Origin: Candidatus Cloacimonadota bacterium
GTDB lineage: Bacteria; Cloacimonadota; Cloacimonadia; Cloacimonadales; JAIOQZ01
DNA: 64,000 bases
Direction of reading: 5' to 3'
NCBI GenBank assembly: GCA_021108395.1
Contig: JAIOQZ010000058.1
Location: forward strand, 41,549-105,548
The position numbers and the translations under genes are program-made. Under the pieces are notes generated by a model, which was not told where the DNA came from, ran no database searches, and worked only from the letters and a program-made list of their open reading frames with translations. Shown here piece after piece: positions 33,594 through 42,330 of the stretch. Position 1 is the stretch's first letter. Each line of letters starts with the position of its first letter.

Positions 33594-36071
33594 ATGTTTG
33601 ATAAGAAGAAATCTTTGAGCACAGTAATCCTGTTTTCAGCTTTTGTCATATTCTCTTCTGTTATTCATGCTGCTGTCAGCCCGGATGTTTCAAAAACAAT
33701 GGTAGATAATGAATTACCGTATGGTTGGAAAACGGGTAGCAATCCTGTAAATCATAACACGAGAGAAGAAACTATTGAATATGTTGGAAGTTGTATGTGG
33801 TCAGTGCTCACAGATGTTTTTTCAACCGGAACCGATGTGTGGGCTTCATTCAATAATGGTCTTTGCCACCTGGATATCTCCGATATTTCAAACCCGGTAG
33901 TCATTTCTGAGTTATACATTCCCTGTGGAAGCAAAGGTATAACCGGTACAAATGATATTATCGTCGAAGGCGATTTCGCTTATATCGGTGATAAAGACGG
34001 CGTAAGAATCGTTAATATAAACGACATGGAACTCATTTCATCATATCTTCTGCAAAGAGCCCATACTTTATTTCTATGTGACACTATTCTGTATGTGGTT
34101 GACGGTGCAGGCTTGATGGTTCTAAATGTTACAAATCCCGCCCAGCCCGATTCGATCGGTTTTTACTCGCTGCCGGGAGCAGTCGGAATAGATATTGAAG
34201 CAAATTATGCCTATATTTCCGACACAGCCAATATGGGGCTTACTATTCTGGATATAACAGTTCAGGGAGACCCTGTTTTCGTTTCTAATTATAGCACTCC
34301 GGGTTATGGAAACAATGTCGCATTTTCAAACGGATTCGCCTTCATTGCCGACCATCAAAACGGACTTGAAATCGTTGATGTAACTGATCCGTTCAATCCT
34401 GTTTTTACATCGCAAATTGCAACATCCGGTTCTGCACACGATGTAGAAGTTGAAGGAAACTATGTTTTCGTTGCATCAGACAATATGGATGTCATCGATA
34501 TTTCTAATCTGAATTCTCCGTTCATTGCTCAGAGTTTTTCTACAATGGATAATGTAAGATCACTGTTTCTTGATGGAAACTATCTGTTTTCATCTGAAAC
34601 ATCCTTCCTGGAAATCTTGAATGTTCAGGTTCCATCCAACACGTTTTTGGAAGGAAGTCTTCAAAGACCATACTGGCTTCAGGAAGTAAAAGTAAATCAG
34701 GATTTCGCTTACCTTGCAGATATGGGTGAGATTTATTCACTTCCAGGCGGATTGAGGATAATTGATATCAGTGAGTTTGAAAACCCCTTTCTAAGAGGAG
34801 AATATGCATTGGATCTCTGGGCAATGCCCAATAACCTTGATGTAATGGACAGTTATGTTTTCATGCAAGACAATATCGATTGGACCCCCTCTTTCACTGT
34901 CATCGATGTAAATGATCCTGATGCTCCGCAATTTGCCGGAGAATATCCATCTGCTGCCAAAGATATATATGCAGAAAATTCATTCGGTTACATTTTGGAT
35001 AGTGATGTTCTTAATATATTGAACTTGCAGGATCCGCTTAATCCATCTCTTGAAGGTTCTTTAACTCTCAGCGGCAATGCTCTCAGGATTTGTGTCGATA
35101 GCGGATATGCCTTTATTGCCGGAGATGGCGCTTTTTCATTATGGATAGTGGATGTAAGTAATACGTCAAGCCCGCAATTGATAACTTCCATAACAACTGT
35201 GTGTAATTATGCAAGAGATCTTGTTGTTCAGGAAAACTTGCTGTATCTTGTTTGTGATCAGCATTTCCAGATCATAGATATAACCGATATTGATAACCCG
35301 GAAATAATTTGTACTTATGATGATGTAACCGGTGCAACGGGTATTTGTGTTACAGGTGATTATCTTTATATCGCCGGTTATGATTTAATGAAATTTGATA
35401 TTTCTAATCCTGAAGTTCCATTTCATTTGGAATCATATCCAATTCCAGGATGCTGCTACAATGTTGCAGTGCAGGATAATTTTTTGTTCGTTACAACTGA
35501 TTCTGCATTCCTGATTTTCCAGGATGAAGATTTATTGAATACCGGTGATATAAGCGGAACCGTAACTGATATAAATTCCGGTAATCCAATCGAAGGTGCT
35601 GTCATTTCTCTTGGCAGTTATTCTGATATCACAGAATATGATGGCACATATTTATTGGAAGATATTCCCGTTGGTGTGTACGATAGTTTGATCTGTACGG
35701 CAGAAGGCTATAGCGATTCTGCAAATGTTGTTGAAGTAATAGAAGATCAAACTGTTACAGTTGACTTTGCCTTATATCCTGAAACAGGTGCAGATGATTT
35801 GATTGTACCGGTCACACAACTTCTCGAAAACTACCCCAACCCCTTCAACCCCACCACGACAATAGCGTTCAGCCTGGCGGAGCCCGGCCACAGCACACTG
35901 TGTGTGTATAACATCCGTGGCAGGCGCGTGGCTACGCTGCTGGATGAACCGCTCCCCGCCGGCGAGCACAGCGTCACCTGGGCAGCCACAGGCTGCTCTT
36001 CGGGTATTTACTTCGCAAGGTTGACCACCCCCAAAGACGTCCGCACCACCAAGCTGGCGCTGCTTAAATAG
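33594..36071 (+). CDS. Large secreted LVIVD-propeller protein with CarboxypepD-like and sorting domains
   Basis: The ATG follows AAGGAGAAACGTC. The 825-residue protein has a signal peptide and about fourteen LVIVD-type repeats to residue 650 (GFAFIADHQNGLEIVDVTDP, SGYAFIAGDGAFSLWIVDVS). A carboxypeptidase-regulatory-like beta sandwich spans 650-735 (GDISGTVTDINSGNPIEGAV). The sorting domain starts near 742 (LENYPNPFNPTTTIAFSL to LALLK). The DNA is AT-rich up to about 35815, then abruptly GC-rich and close to the tails of the four genes downstream. The gene is therefore a mosaic: a foreign body on a resident sorting-domain cassette. It is likely a cell-surface or secreted adhesion or recognition protein; no enzyme motif is visible. 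Confidence 0.88.
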   Translation: MFDKKKSLSTVILFSAFVIFSSVIHAAVSPDVSKTMVDNELPYGWKTGSNPVNHNTREETIEYVGSCMWSVLTDVFSTGTDVWASFNNGLCHLDISDISNPVVISELYIPCGSKGITGTNDIIVEGDFAYIGDKDGVRIVNINDMELISSYLLQRAHTLFLCDTILYVVDGAGLMVLNVTNPAQPDSIGFYSLPGAVGIDIEANYAYISDTANMGLTILDITVQGDPVFVSNYSTPGYGNNVAFSNGFAFIADHQNGLEIVDVTDPFNPVFTSQIATSGSAHDVEVEGNYVFVASDNMDVIDISNLNSPFIAQSFSTMDNVRSLFLDGNYLFSSETSFLEILNVQVPSNTFLEGSLQRPYWLQEVKVNQDFAYLADMGEIYSLPGGLRIIDISEFENPFLRGEYALDLWAMPNNLDVMDSYVFMQDNIDWTPSFTVIDVNDPDAPQFAGEYPSAAKDIYAENSFGYILDSDVLNILNLQDPLNPSLEGSLTLSGNALRICVDSGYAFIAGDGAFSLWIVDVSNTSSPQLITSITTVCNYARDLVVQENLLYLVCDQHFQIIDITDIDNPEIICTYDDVTGATGICVTGDYLYIAGYDLMKFDISNPEVPFHLESYPIPGCCYNVAVQDNFLFVTTDSAFLIFQDEDLLNTGDISGTVTDINSGNPIEGAVISLGSYSDITEYDGTYLLEDIPVGVYDSLICTAEGYSDSANVVEVIEDQTVTVDFALYPETGADDLIVPVTQLLENYPNPFNPTTTIAFSLAEPGHSTLCVYNIRGRRVATLLDEPLPAGEHSVTWAATGCSSGIYFARLTTPKDVRTTKLALLK
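35818..36071 (+). repeat. Sorting-domain cassette, copy 1
   Basis: This coding DNA for the C-terminal sorting domain is repeated at 37885, 39924, 42025 and 43636. Shared blocks include CACGCTGCTGGATGAACCGC and GCCGGCGAGCACAGCGTCAC. This copy carries the distal variant GCTCTTCGGGTATTTACTTC, as copies 3 and 5 do. Confidence 0.85.
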
Positions 36072-36170
36072 GCTGGCAAAAACTTACACTGCCCTTCCAT
36101 TATTTTCTTCAAAATAATTCGCAGGAAAAATCAATTCATTATGTCCCATACTATACATGGAGGAAACATA

Positions 36171-38138
36171 ATGAAAACGAGAATCCTGTTTATCCTATGG
36201 GGAGTCATCCTTTCAATAAGCCTTTCCGCTGAATTTCCACAGGAAAAGGTGACCGAGCTAATCCTCGATCATCATCAGAGCAAGTCGATTTCCAATGCCA
36301 GCGCCGAGTGCTCATCCCCCACATCCAATGCCGCCAGAAACATATCTACCAGAGACCATGTGTACTCCAGCGAATACGATTTCATAATGAGCGATAGTAG
36401 AGAGATACTCTACATCGGGCCTGGAGCGGATACAACCTTCATTTACTCAGATTATCAGCAAGACGGCGACATCGTCGTTTGTGGTGACGGTGTTCTTCTC
36501 GTTGACGGCGCCACTCTTACGCTTTACGGCCATCTGTATCAGCAGGATAACGGCAAGGTGATTCTGCAGAACGGCGCATATCTGCATGTTCCTCAACTGT
36601 TTAATTGCCAGTACCTTCATGCGCTTCACGATAATGCCACGTTTGAAGCGATAGACTCGACGGTGGATGGAAACGTGGTTTATCAAATACGGCAATACGA
36701 CAACAGTGAATACACCGCTTTGCAGACAACCTTCACCCATTGGAACTTCCGAAAACTCTGGGATCAATCCTCACTGACTCTTGTCGATGCGAACATGGTG
36801 GGCGACCTGACGATAAACGACTCGGTCGAGGTTGAATTCACGCGGTGCGATACCATTCTGCCCTGGTTCGGCGCCAGTGACGACGACGTGTTCGACTATC
36901 AATTCCCAGACTGGGACATCGTCCCCGATTACGTTTTCGACGACAATCTGAGCGGCATAGACGGCGTTGATTACACAGTTACATTTGATGACTGCATTGG
37001 CGTCATGTGGGGAATAGAGAGCTGGGCGAGCAGTTCAGTCCATGTCGATTCGTCGTTCATCTGCATTGTTTTCCGAATCGATGAGGATGTGTCAATCAGT
37101 GACATCGAAAACTATGAGATGTACGATTACCTGTCCTTTCCTTTCACCGATCGCACCACTCAGATTACCAACTGCTATCTGCATATGTGGTTTCCGTATG
37201 TCTATTTCGACGCGGTTGTTCATGTTGATGATTGCAGATACGCCGAATCAAAGGCGCATGATCAATCGGAAATTTATTTTACAAATACTATTTCCGATGG
37301 ATTCCCGAGTTGCACATCGCCTGTCGATGATGGATTCATCCTTTTTGAGGATGGCGTTTGCCGAACTTTTTCCAGTAGTTGGTTCAATGCTACACTGCTT
37401 CTGATAAACACGCGCTTTGAACCGCGACCCAACTTTGATGCAACGCAAAATATAGCTCATGGAAATTCAACTTTTCTTGCATCGAACTGCACTTTTCCTC
37501 CTGAAAATGAACCTTATGCAAGGGATGCCGCTCTTGTCATGTTCGCCGCAATTGACAGCCTGCCGAATTATGAAATCGGAGACAACATCGAAATCGCAGG
37601 CTCTGCCTGGATAGACACAGGCCCAAATAATCAAACCACTTTCGACAGCTACACAGTTCATTACGCTCCCGTAAGTACTACCGAATGGATATTGATTGAA
37701 GAATCGACCGAGCAGGTTTCTCACGATGTTCTCGCTGAATGGGATACATCCGACCTGGAGGATGGCGATTACGATCTGCTGCTGACTATTTTCGACAGCG
37801 CAGGCGATAGTCTGATTGCCTTGAGGGCAATAACTCTGCTGGAAAGCAGCGGGACTGGGGAAGACATTTCTTCCTTGAAAACAGAGCTTCTCGGCGCCTA
37901 CCCCAACCCCTTCAACCCAAGCACGACACTGAGGTTCAGCCTGGCGGAACCCGGCCATAGCACACTGTGCGTGTACAACATCCGCGGCAGACGCGTGGCC
38001 ACGCTGCTGGATGAACCGCTGCCCGCCGGCGAGCACAGCGTCACCTGGCAGGCCGAAGGCTGCGCGAGCGGAGTGTATCTCGCTCGACTGACCACCCCCG
38101 AAGGCGTCCGCACCGCAAGGCTGGCGCTGCTTAAATAG
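36171..38138 (+). CDS. Secreted beta-rich surface protein with sorting domain (paralog A)
   Basis: The ATG at 36171 follows ATGGAGGAAACATA; the upstream ATG at 36141 has no ribosome site. The 655-residue protein has a signal peptide (ILFILWGVILSISLSAEF) and a long region of short strands with repeated Asp/Asn turns (ILYIGPGADTTFIYSDYQQD, HDNATFEAIDSTVDGN) suggesting a right-handed beta-helix. An Ig-like module is at about 470-565 (EWDTSDLEDGDYDLLLTIFD). The sorting domain begins at 572. It is a clear paralog of the next gene, colinear over the whole length. No catalytic residues are recognised. It lacks the cassette promoter found before the other members and may be read from copy 1. Confidence 0.85.
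   Translation: MKTRILFILWGVILSISLSAEFPQEKVTELILDHHQSKSISNASAECSSPTSNAARNISTRDHVYSSEYDFIMSDSREILYIGPGADTTFIYSDYQQDGDIVVCGDGVLLVDGATLTLYGHLYQQDNGKVILQNGAYLHVPQLFNCQYLHALHDNATFEAIDSTVDGNVVYQIRQYDNSEYTALQTTFTHWNFRKLWDQSSLTLVDANMVGDLTINDSVEVEFTRCDTILPWFGASDDDVFDYQFPDWDIVPDYVFDDNLSGIDGVDYTVTFDDCIGVMWGIESWASSSVHVDSSFICIVFRIDEDVSISDIENYEMYDYLSFPFTDRTTQITNCYLHMWFPYVYFDAVVHVDDCRYAESKAHDQSEIYFTNTISDGFPSCTSPVDDGFILFEDGVCRTFSSSWFNATLLLINTRFEPRPNFDATQNIAHGNSTFLASNCTFPPENEPYARDAALVMFAAIDSLPNYEIGDNIEIAGSAWIDTGPNNQTTFDSYTVHYAPVSTTEWILIEESTEQVSHDVLAEWDTSDLEDGDYDLLLTIFDSAGDSLIALRAITLLESSGTGEDISSLKTELLGAYPNPFNPSTTLRFSLAEPGHSTLCVYNIRGRRVATLLDEPLPAGEHSVTWQAEGCASGVYLARLTTPEGVRTARLALLK
37885..38138 (+). repeat. Sorting-domain cassette, copy 2
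   Basis: DNA coding for the sorting domain of paralog A. The distal half has the GCGAGCGGAGTGTATCTCGC variant shared in type with copy 4, and it ends GCGCTGCTTAAATAG like copies 1 and 4. Confidence 0.85.
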
Positions 38139-38140
38139 GC

Positions 38141-38182
38141 TTGACACGTTACCACTGGGGAGTAGGCTTTTGCCAGCTCCTC
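38141..38182 (+). promoter_or_regulatory. Cassette promoter/leader element, copy 2
   Basis: TTGACA (38141-38146) starts two bases after the preceding stop codon. TAGGCT follows after 16 bases (38163-38168). GGGGAG can pair with CTCCTC (one G-U pair) just before the ribosome site of the next gene. Confidence 0.7.
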
Positions 38183-38200
38183 GTTTATTATGGAGGAAAA

Positions 38201-40177
38201 ATGAAAAAGCGAATTCAATTTGTCCTGTGGGGTTTGATTGTCTCAATCAGTCTTTTCGCGCATTTTCCACAGGAAAAAGTGAACAATGTCATTTTTGAAC
38301 AACGGCAGAATAAGGCTGACTTCACAATAGCTGAAACAATTCCCCAACATTCCATGCCTCTTCAAATGAACAGCGAGCGATTTGACAGAGATGTGATTTC
38401 ATTGGCAACCGAGGATTTAACCTCTCCAGGCAATCGGGATATTCTTTATATCGGCCCGGGACCAGACACTACTTTCATTACAACCGACTTCACTCAGGAT
38501 GACGACATCGTGGTCTTCGGACAAGGGACGCTGGTGGTGGATGACGCGATGCTCACTCTTGGCGGCAATTTATTCCTGATGGATGCGGGAACGGCGATAT
38601 TCAGGAACAACGCCCACCTGCATTTCGACCAGTATTACGTTGGACAGTATTATGTATGGATGCTCGATGACTCCAGTTTTGAAGCCACTGATGCCACAGT
38701 AGATGCGAACGGAGTCATGCACTATGCGCAGTTGCATGACAATTGCTCTTACTTCGCTTCCAATACATACTTCCCTGACTGGACATTCCGCAAGGTTTTC
38801 AATTCATCCAGCCTCATTCTTGAAGATGTGGATCATGTGGGAGACATCATGGTGGATGACTCCTGCTTCGTTCACCTGACCTGTTGCGATACGCTGATGC
38901 CCTGGTTTGAGATGCCGGACGGCTCGGTTGTGAATATGCAATTCCCTGACCCTGAATATGTGGAGCATTTCGAGCTTTCCGATGAGACACCCGGTGTTGA
39001 TGGCATTTATTACACCTTCATCGCTGATTCCTGTTCTCAATGCTGGTGGTCTCTGGAAACACTCACAGGATGTGATGTCACTATCAATAATTCCATAATC
39101 CGGGGTTCATGCGTCAGGATGTTCGGGGAAAATACAATAAGTATCAGTGGAATCGAGGATTATGCGATGCATTCCAATCTAATCGTTCCCCTTGACGATA
39201 GAAACCTGGTATATAACAACACCTACGTTTTTTGGTGGAACTGGTATCCTTTCGACGATGTAGTTTTCAATATCGATTCATGTTCTTTTGGTGAAATGAT
39301 CGGCAGAGGAAATTCAGAAATTTATGCAACGAATTGCTTCCACGACGGCGCCACGATAATGCTCGGTTCCGGCGGAGACGCCCTTGTTTCCTTTGTCGAT
39401 GGAATCAGTCACAGCTATGTGGGCACATTCAATAACAGCACATTTCTCTTTGTTAACAGCACCGTAACCCCAATGTGGCCATATCAATCAACAAATATCG
39501 CGCACGATAACTCCTACCTGCTGGCTGTGAATTCATCATTTGAATATGAGCCGGAAGCGATGGACAGCGCTCTGGCAATGTTTGCCCTGTTAGACAGCCT
39601 GCCGGATTATGAAGTTGGAGACACGATAGAAATATCCGGTTCTGCCTGGATAGAACCCGGTGAACAAAGTTCCATCACCTTCGACAGCTACACTGTTCAC
39701 TACGCTCCTGTAGGAACTAACGATTGGACACTGATTGAAGAATCGACCGACCAGGTTTCTCACGATGTTCTCGCGGAATGGGATACATCCGATGTAGTGG
39801 ATGGCGATTATGATTTGATGCTGACGATTTCCGACAGCGCCGGCGATAGTCTGATTGCCTTGAGGGCAATAACTCTGCTGGAAAGCAGCGGAGTTGGCGA
39901 TGATGTATCTTCCGTGAAAACAGAGCTTCTCGGCAATTACCCGAATCCCTTTAACCCAAGCACGACAATTGCGTTCAGTCTGGTGGAACCTGCTCACAGC
40001 ACACTGTGCGTGTATAACATCCGCGGTCGGCGCGTAGCCACGCTGCTGGATGAACCGCTGCCCGCCGGCGAGCACAGCGTCACCTGGCAAGCCGAGGGCT
40101 GCTCTTCGGGTATTTACTTCGCAAGATTGACTACCCTCGAAGGCGTCCGCATGACCAAGCTGCTGCTGCTCAAATAG
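38201..40177 (+). CDS. Secreted beta-rich surface protein with sorting domain (paralog B)
   Basis: The ATG at 38201 is behind TGGAGGAAAA. The 658-residue protein is colinear with the preceding gene. It has the same signal-peptide style (FVLWGLIVSISLFAHFPQEK), ILYIGPGPDTTFITTDFTQD, HDN/DDS turns, the Ig-like module (EWDTSDVVDGDYDLMLTISD) and a sorting domain from residue 575. The two bodies have diverged substantially while their tails remain close, showing that the tails are homogenised. The gene has its own cassette promoter. It is presumably exported and anchored or released at the surface. Confidence 0.85.
   Translation: MKKRIQFVLWGLIVSISLFAHFPQEKVNNVIFEQRQNKADFTIAETIPQHSMPLQMNSERFDRDVISLATEDLTSPGNRDILYIGPGPDTTFITTDFTQDDDIVVFGQGTLVVDDAMLTLGGNLFLMDAGTAIFRNNAHLHFDQYYVGQYYVWMLDDSSFEATDATVDANGVMHYAQLHDNCSYFASNTYFPDWTFRKVFNSSSLILEDVDHVGDIMVDDSCFVHLTCCDTLMPWFEMPDGSVVNMQFPDPEYVEHFELSDETPGVDGIYYTFIADSCSQCWWSLETLTGCDVTINNSIIRGSCVRMFGENTISISGIEDYAMHSNLIVPLDDRNLVYNNTYVFWWNWYPFDDVVFNIDSCSFGEMIGRGNSEIYATNCFHDGATIMLGSGGDALVSFVDGISHSYVGTFNNSTFLFVNSTVTPMWPYQSTNIAHDNSYLLAVNSSFEYEPEAMDSALAMFALLDSLPDYEVGDTIEISGSAWIEPGEQSSITFDSYTVHYAPVGTNDWTLIEESTDQVSHDVLAEWDTSDVVDGDYDLMLTISDSAGDSLIALRAITLLESSGVGDDVSSVKTELLGNYPNPFNPSTTIAFSLVEPAHSTLCVYNIRGRRVATLLDEPLPAGEHSVTWQAEGCSSGIYFARLTTLEGVRMTKLLLLK
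39924..40177 (+). repeat. Sorting-domain cassette, copy 3
   Basis: DNA coding for the sorting domain of paralog B. The distal variant GCTCTTCGGGTATTTACTTC is shared with copies 1 and 5, and the CTGCTGCTGCTCAAATAG ending resembles copy 5. Confidence 0.85.
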
Positions 40178-40179
40178 TC

Positions 40180-40224
40180 TTGACACGTTGCTGACAGGGA
40201 GTAGGCTATTGTTTATTCTCCGTG
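40180..40224 (+). promoter_or_regulatory. Cassette promoter/leader element, copy 3
   Basis: TTGACA (40180-40185), 16 bases, TAGGCT (40202-40207), starting two bases after the stop of paralog B. The leader hairpin is reduced to GGAG with CTCC. Confidence 0.7.
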
Positions 40225-40239
40225 TAATCTGGAGGGCAT

Positions 40240-42267
40240 ATGAAACTGAGATTCACGCTGTTCGTCGGCTTGCTGATGATATCAGCGGTATGCATGGCCG
40301 GCGGTTGGAACGTAGCTACGGGCGGAAACCCCGCACGAAACGGCCAACAACCCGTGTGTGGACCCACTACCGTCACAGAACGCTGGTCTGGCGGACCCTA
40401 CACAGCCTTCGCCCAACAGCACATCACCGATGGCAATATCGTCGTTATGGCGCGTTGCCAGACCCCCAGCGACCCGCTGCACGGCGCAACCATCGTCGCC
40501 TGCGACATCACCAACGGTTCTGTGCTCTGGGAGATGGAACTGCCCGTCGATTTCCCCACCACCGATGGGCGCAGCCGCGTATCGGGGATGCGTGACGGTC
40601 GCGTCTTCGCCACGCGCAGCGGCAGTGGCAGCGATGGCGCTCACATGTACGCCCTCGACGCCGATACCGGAGCGCAACTATGGCAATCGGAAGCGTTGAT
40701 TAACGAGTGCGCCACGGAAGGTTGCAGCTTCGCCTCAAACGGTGACCTCATCGTGGGCAACTTTTCCTCGGTCGTGCGCATCGACGCCAACGACGGCAGC
40801 ACCGTGTGGAGCCTCAATCGCATCGCTCCTTCGAGCGATGGCCTGCAGGTGGCTGTATTCAGCCATTGCGGCTACACCTGGGAAGCGACAGCGGCCGGCC
40901 CGCGAATGCTGGCCCTCGACCTCGACACGGGAACGGTGCTCTATGCCAGCGATTCCGAGGTTGGCGCCAACGTACAGCAAGTCGGCCCGTTCGTCGGACC
41001 AGACGGGACTGTCTTCGCGCCCCGCACCCAGAACATACCAGCCACAGATTGCCTCGTCTGCTACGACGACACCGGCGCAGGCTTTGTCGAACGCTGGCGC
41101 ACGGAGCTGGGATATGTGCCTTTTGCCAGCTTCGGCGTTGGGCCGGACGGCAGCATTTACAGTTACTCTCAAGACGACGAGGTTATCCGCCTCGATCCCA
41201 GCACCGGCGTTGTATTGCACACCTCGCCGCCCATCACCAACGGCATCAACCTCTTTCCCCGCATGGCAATCGATCAGGCGGGCATCGTATTCGTCACTGC
41301 CGGCGGTGGCAACGGCGGCTATATCTATGCCTTCTCGCCCGACCTCAACCTGCTGTGGAGCGAAATGATAGGCAACATCAATCTGGGCGGGCCCGCCCTC
41401 GCCGACGACGGCACATTGCTTGTCGGCGCCGGCGGTACAATCTTCAAGGCATACTCCAACGACAGCTACCCTCCACCACAGAACCTCACCGCGCAGGTAA
41501 TTGACGACACGGTAGAGTTGGTGTGGGAACTGCCTTTCCGCGACATCACTTCCTGCCGAATCTACCGCGATGGCGAGTTTCTTGACGAAGTGAACGGCGC
41601 TGCCACGACTTACACTGACGATACATTTCCCGGCGGTCTCAGCACTCTCTACTGGGTCACCGCTGTTCATGACAACCTGTTTGAGAGCGACCCCTCGAAC
41701 ATCGTCGAAGTGCTGGGGCCACCGATGCTGTTTGTGCCCACAGGCCTTGCCGCCGAGGTGTTTGACAACGATGTGATGTTGACCTGGGACGACGCGCCGC
41801 CCGAAAGCGAGCATGAAGGCTGGCGAGTCTATCGTAATGGCGCAGCCATTGCAGAAACGAGCGTCCCCGCCCTGGCCGACACCAACCTCGACCATGGTGA
41901 TTACATCTACTGCGTCGCCGCGTACTATGGCGCATACCAGTCCGGCTATTCGGACGAGGTGGAGGTAAGCATCATGCTCGACGCCGACGATACCGCCGTC
42001 CCCGCGCCCCAGGCGCACCTGACCGCCTACCCCAACCCCTTCAACCCAACCACGACGATTGCGTTCAGCCTGGCGGAGCCTGCTCACAGCACACTGTGTG
42101 TGTACAATATCCGCGGCCAGCGCGTGGCCACGCTGCTGGATGAACCGCTGTCCGCCGGCGAGCACAGCGTCACCTGGCAGGCCGATGGCTGCGCAAGCGG
42201 CGTGTACCTCGTGCGGCTGACCACATCCGATGGCGTTCGCACTGCGAGGCTGGCGCTGCTTAAATAG
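40240..42267 (+). CDS. Secreted PQQ-like beta-propeller protein with FN3-like and sorting domains
   Basis: The 675-residue protein has a signal peptide and an N-terminal propeller of about 400 residues with PQQ/BamB-like repeats (DITNGSVLWEMELP, ALDADTGAQLWQSEAL, RIDANDGSTVWSLN). Two fibronectin-III-like modules are at about 410-495 (PPQNLTAQVIDDTVELVWEL) and 500-580 (PTGLAAEVFDNDVMLTWDD). The sorting domain begins near 595. The propeller lacks any sign of cofactor-binding enzyme residues, so a binding or structural role is more likely than dehydrogenase activity. CTGGAGGGCAT precedes the ATG, and the cassette promoter lies 36-60 bases upstream. Confidence 0.88.
   Translation: MKLRFTLFVGLLMISAVCMAGGWNVATGGNPARNGQQPVCGPTTVTERWSGGPYTAFAQQHITDGNIVVMARCQTPSDPLHGATIVACDITNGSVLWEMELPVDFPTTDGRSRVSGMRDGRVFATRSGSGSDGAHMYALDADTGAQLWQSEALINECATEGCSFASNGDLIVGNFSSVVRIDANDGSTVWSLNRIAPSSDGLQVAVFSHCGYTWEATAAGPRMLALDLDTGTVLYASDSEVGANVQQVGPFVGPDGTVFAPRTQNIPATDCLVCYDDTGAGFVERWRTELGYVPFASFGVGPDGSIYSYSQDDEVIRLDPSTGVVLHTSPPITNGINLFPRMAIDQAGIVFVTAGGGNGGYIYAFSPDLNLLWSEMIGNINLGGPALADDGTLLVGAGGTIFKAYSNDSYPPPQNLTAQVIDDTVELVWELPFRDITSCRIYRDGEFLDEVNGAATTYTDDTFPGGLSTLYWVTAVHDNLFESDPSNIVEVLGPPMLFVPTGLAAEVFDNDVMLTWDDAPPESEHEGWRVYRNGAAIAETSVPALADTNLDHGDYIYCVAAYYGAYQSGYSDEVEVSIMLDADDTAVPAPQAHLTAYPNPFNPTTTIAFSLAEPAHSTLCVYNIRGQRVATLLDEPLSAGEHSVTWQADGCASGVYLVRLTTSDGVRTARLALLK
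42025..42267 (+). repeat. Sorting-domain cassette, copy 4
   Basis: DNA coding for the sorting domain of the PQQ-like protein. Its proximal half is closest to copy 5 (GAGCCTGCTCACAGCACACT), and its distal half resembles copy 2. Confidence 0.85.
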
Positions 42268-42269
42268 AC

Positions 42270-42311
42270 TTGACACGTTGCTGACGGGGAGTATGCTATT
42301 AGCAGCTCCCC
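42270..42311 (+). promoter_or_regulatory. Cassette promoter/leader element, copy 4
   Basis: TTGACA (42270-42275), 16 bases, TATGCT (42292-42297), two bases after a stop codon. GGGGAG pairs with CTCCCC, and GCTG with CAGC. Confidence 0.7.
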
Positions 42312-42330
42312 GTTTCTACAGGAGGACACT

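Noticed and set aside
40735..42276. A 513-codon minus-strand frame opposite the PQQ-like gene
   Set aside because: It is antisense to a gene with signal peptide, propeller, FN3-like and sorting domains; the antisense translation shows no family pattern.
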